Below, piece by piece: positions 62,792 to 64,000 of a stretch of 64,000 bases of DNA; position 1 is the first letter of the stretch; each line of letters opens with the position of its first letter. The position numbers and the translations under genes are program-made. The DNA comes from an uncultured Arenicella sp. (lineage in GTDB: Bacteria; Pseudomonadota; Gammaproteobacteria; Arenicellales; Arenicellaceae). Location: positions 248,001-312,000 of the forward strand of contig CALIVT010000001.1 of NCBI GenBank assembly GCA_938048185.1, written 5' to 3'. The notes beneath the pieces are model-generated. The model saw nothing but the letters and a program-made list of their open reading frames with translations. It did no database searches and was not told the origin of the DNA.

Positions 62792-64000
62792 ATGCTAGCC
62801 GAGCATAAAATAGCGTCTCTGCGATTAGAGGTTTGTGCTGCTAACCAAGCTGAAGCATTACGCGTGCGCACGCACTTACGAGGCTCGTGGGAGCGTGATC
62901 TTGCCCCGGTGTTCGATCATACTTTGAGCACACTTGCGGATGACTCACAATGCTTGCATTTAGAAAAGCTGGTTATTAATGTTCATATTGATGACATCGA
63001 CCAGCTTGCCGCTCACGTGTCGTTAGCCTTAGCGCGTGAATTAGGCAATGCCAATTTTATGTTAGTTGCTAATGAGCCCTCGCTCACGGCTGCGGATTCA
63101 ACGGGTAGTCAGTCGCCGACTCATACTTATCAGTCATTGGCTGCAAGTAAACGCAAGCAGCGAGCGCAGTCAATTACGACAATGTCGATAAATCAATGGT
63201 CGACGATAGAGTTTATTCGCTTTTATCTTAGTAACGGGCACTTGCCGTGGTTTATTGATGCGGCTCAGTTTCAAGAAATTCTAGCCGAATCGCTACCGCA
63301 ACATTTTCAAACGCTATTGCCAGAGGTGTTTCAAACCTTCGACCTAGTGATTTGGTTTCGTATTCTCGACTTGCTGATTGCCAATAACGTGAGCGATTGG
63401 GAAGGGCAATTTCTAGCTCTGTTCACGGAAGAATCGCACCCGGTGTTTCCGGTATTTTTGCGCGTGCTGAATGCCGCACGGGGGGCAGAGCTAGCGGTAT
63501 CTGTAAACCGGGTTGATCTTATTTTAGCGGCATTAATCCATTTTTCTAGCGCTTCGCCGGGCGCTACACATCGAGTATGGCGAAACGCCGAGCGTATTGC
63601 GGGCTTGTTTGAGTACAAAGCATTGATCGACTTAGTGCCCGACTGGACCGCCTCAGAGCGTATTTTGATTGAACGGTATTTACCTTATGAGCTCGATGAA
63701 TTGCTGAGCGCAAGAACAGCGCATGAGTTAGAAGATTTGGCACTAAACGAGTCACTTAAATTAGCCGACGTAGGCTCCGCTGCGGACAAAGATCTCGCAT
63801 TCTCAGTTGAACACGCGGGCTTGGTTTTGCTCGCTCCATTTTTAAAGGCCTTACTTAATAAACTTGGTATTGAACCACGCGAGCATCAAATTGCGAGTAA
63901 GGATTTGCCTCGTGCCGCAGCCATATTGCACTGCCTTGCTACAGGCGAGCACGGTTGCCACGAATATCAATTAGGCTTCATAAAAATTCTATTGGGGTGT
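62792..64000 (+). CDS. eCIS tape-measure protein (CIS_TMP, Pvc14-like), 3' part outside window
   Basis: 403 codons are visible and the frame is open to the window end. The only ATG is at 62792, with an in-frame stop just upstream, and the ribosome site is weak. The conserved CIS_TMP features appear: the N-terminal KLVINVHIDDIDQL, TIEFIRFYLSNGHLPWF, and the segment EHAGLVLLAPFLKALLNKLGI with RAAAILHCLATGE, EYQLGFIKILLG (about 345-403). The family sets the length of the tube in contractile injection systems. The ATPase (Pvc15) is expected downstream. Confidence 0.92.
   Translation, partial: MLAEHKIASLRLEVCAANQAEALRVRTHLRGSWERDLAPVFDHTLSTLADDSQCLHLEKLVINVHIDDIDQLAAHVSLALARELGNANFMLVANEPSLTAADSTGSQSPTHTYQSLAASKRKQRAQSITTMSINQWSTIEFIRFYLSNGHLPWFIDAAQFQEILAESLPQHFQTLLPEVFQTFDLVIWFRILDLLIANNVSDWEGQFLALFTEESHPVFPVFLRVLNAARGAELAVSVNRVDLILAALIHFSSASPGATHRVWRNAERIAGLFEYKALIDLVPDWTASERILIERYLPYELDELLSARTAHELEDLALNESLKLADVGSAADKDLAFSVEHAGLVLLAPFLKALLNKLGIEPREHQIASKDLPRAAAILHCLATGEHGCHEYQLGFIKILLGC

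Noticed and set aside
46786-64000. Prophage or type VI secretion system
   Set aside because: Sheath, tube, spike and wedge genes are shared with both, but no terminase, capsid, lysis or TssJLM genes are seen. DUF4255, DUF5908, LysM-tube and CIS_TMP genes point to an eCIS.

Overview
The window looks like chromosome of a free-living, probably marine or aquatic gammaproteobacterium of moderate GC. The support is the mix of a long, fused-type QueF, a DusC, a DUF3581 protein, a DUF349 coiled-coil protein, an MltF-type lytic transglycosylase and TonB-dependent sugar uptake. The genus cannot be named from sequence reading alone. No insertion sequence, CRISPR array, capsid or integrase gene was seen, and one tRNA gene (tRNA-Ser, GGA) is present.

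Left part (1-8 kb): a cobalamin riboswitch with a clear sigma70 promoter precedes btuB, with cobO (cut by the window edge) downstream: corrinoid uptake followed by adenosylation. Next come an IbpA-like small heat shock protein, a divergent flavin reductase/SDR pair, an RsmB/NOP-type RNA cytosine methyltransferase, a TauD-like dioxygenase and an aldo/keto reductase of xylose-reductase type.

Sugar locus (8-15.7 kb): a GntR/UTRA repressor, a GH31 alpha-xylosidase-like enzyme, a sodium/solute symporter and a TonB-dependent receptor. A 14-bp palindrome before the receptor gene recurs (12 of 14 bases) in the regulator/aldo-keto reductase intergenic region and is a good candidate operator. The suggested route is uptake of an alpha-xyloside or alpha-glucoside through the outer membrane receptor and the symporter, then hydrolysis inside the cell.

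Middle (15.8-41 kb): mostly housekeeping and metabolic genes. These include a secreted DUF4874/DUF4832 protein, tRNA-Ser, mltF, a sulfotransferase-like gene, queF, an acyl-CoA dehydrogenase, dusC, a BASS transporter, DUF349 and DUF3581 proteins, a two-domain high-molecular-weight FabG, an M50B metallopeptidase and a periplasmic methyltransferase. There is also a tight minus-strand operon of SMP-30, multihaem peroxidase, catalase-like protein and two-TM ion channel, followed by a TPR protein and a type-B carboxylesterase.

Right part (41-64 kb) is the most interesting. A CHAT-protease/TPR lipoprotein converges on an ECF sigma factor/zinc anti-sigma pair, followed by a small lipoprotein, a 66-residue acidic peptide and strong terminators. 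From 46.8 kb to the window end runs an extracellular contractile injection system (eCIS, PVC/Afp/MAC class). In order it encodes: DUF4255 tail terminator (Pvc16), a possible 33-residue ORF, an unrecognised 344-residue protein, one sheath, two tube proteins, a DUF5908 protein (Pvc6), a LysM tube-hub protein (Pvc7), a VgrG-like spike (Pvc8), a PAAR tip, a gp25 wedge (Pvc9), a gp6/J wedge (Pvc11), a Pvc12-like baseplate protein, a 910-residue protein in the Pvc13 position, and the start of the CIS tape-measure protein (Pvc14), cut by the window end. The ATPase (Pvc15) and cargo genes would be expected to the right, outside the window.
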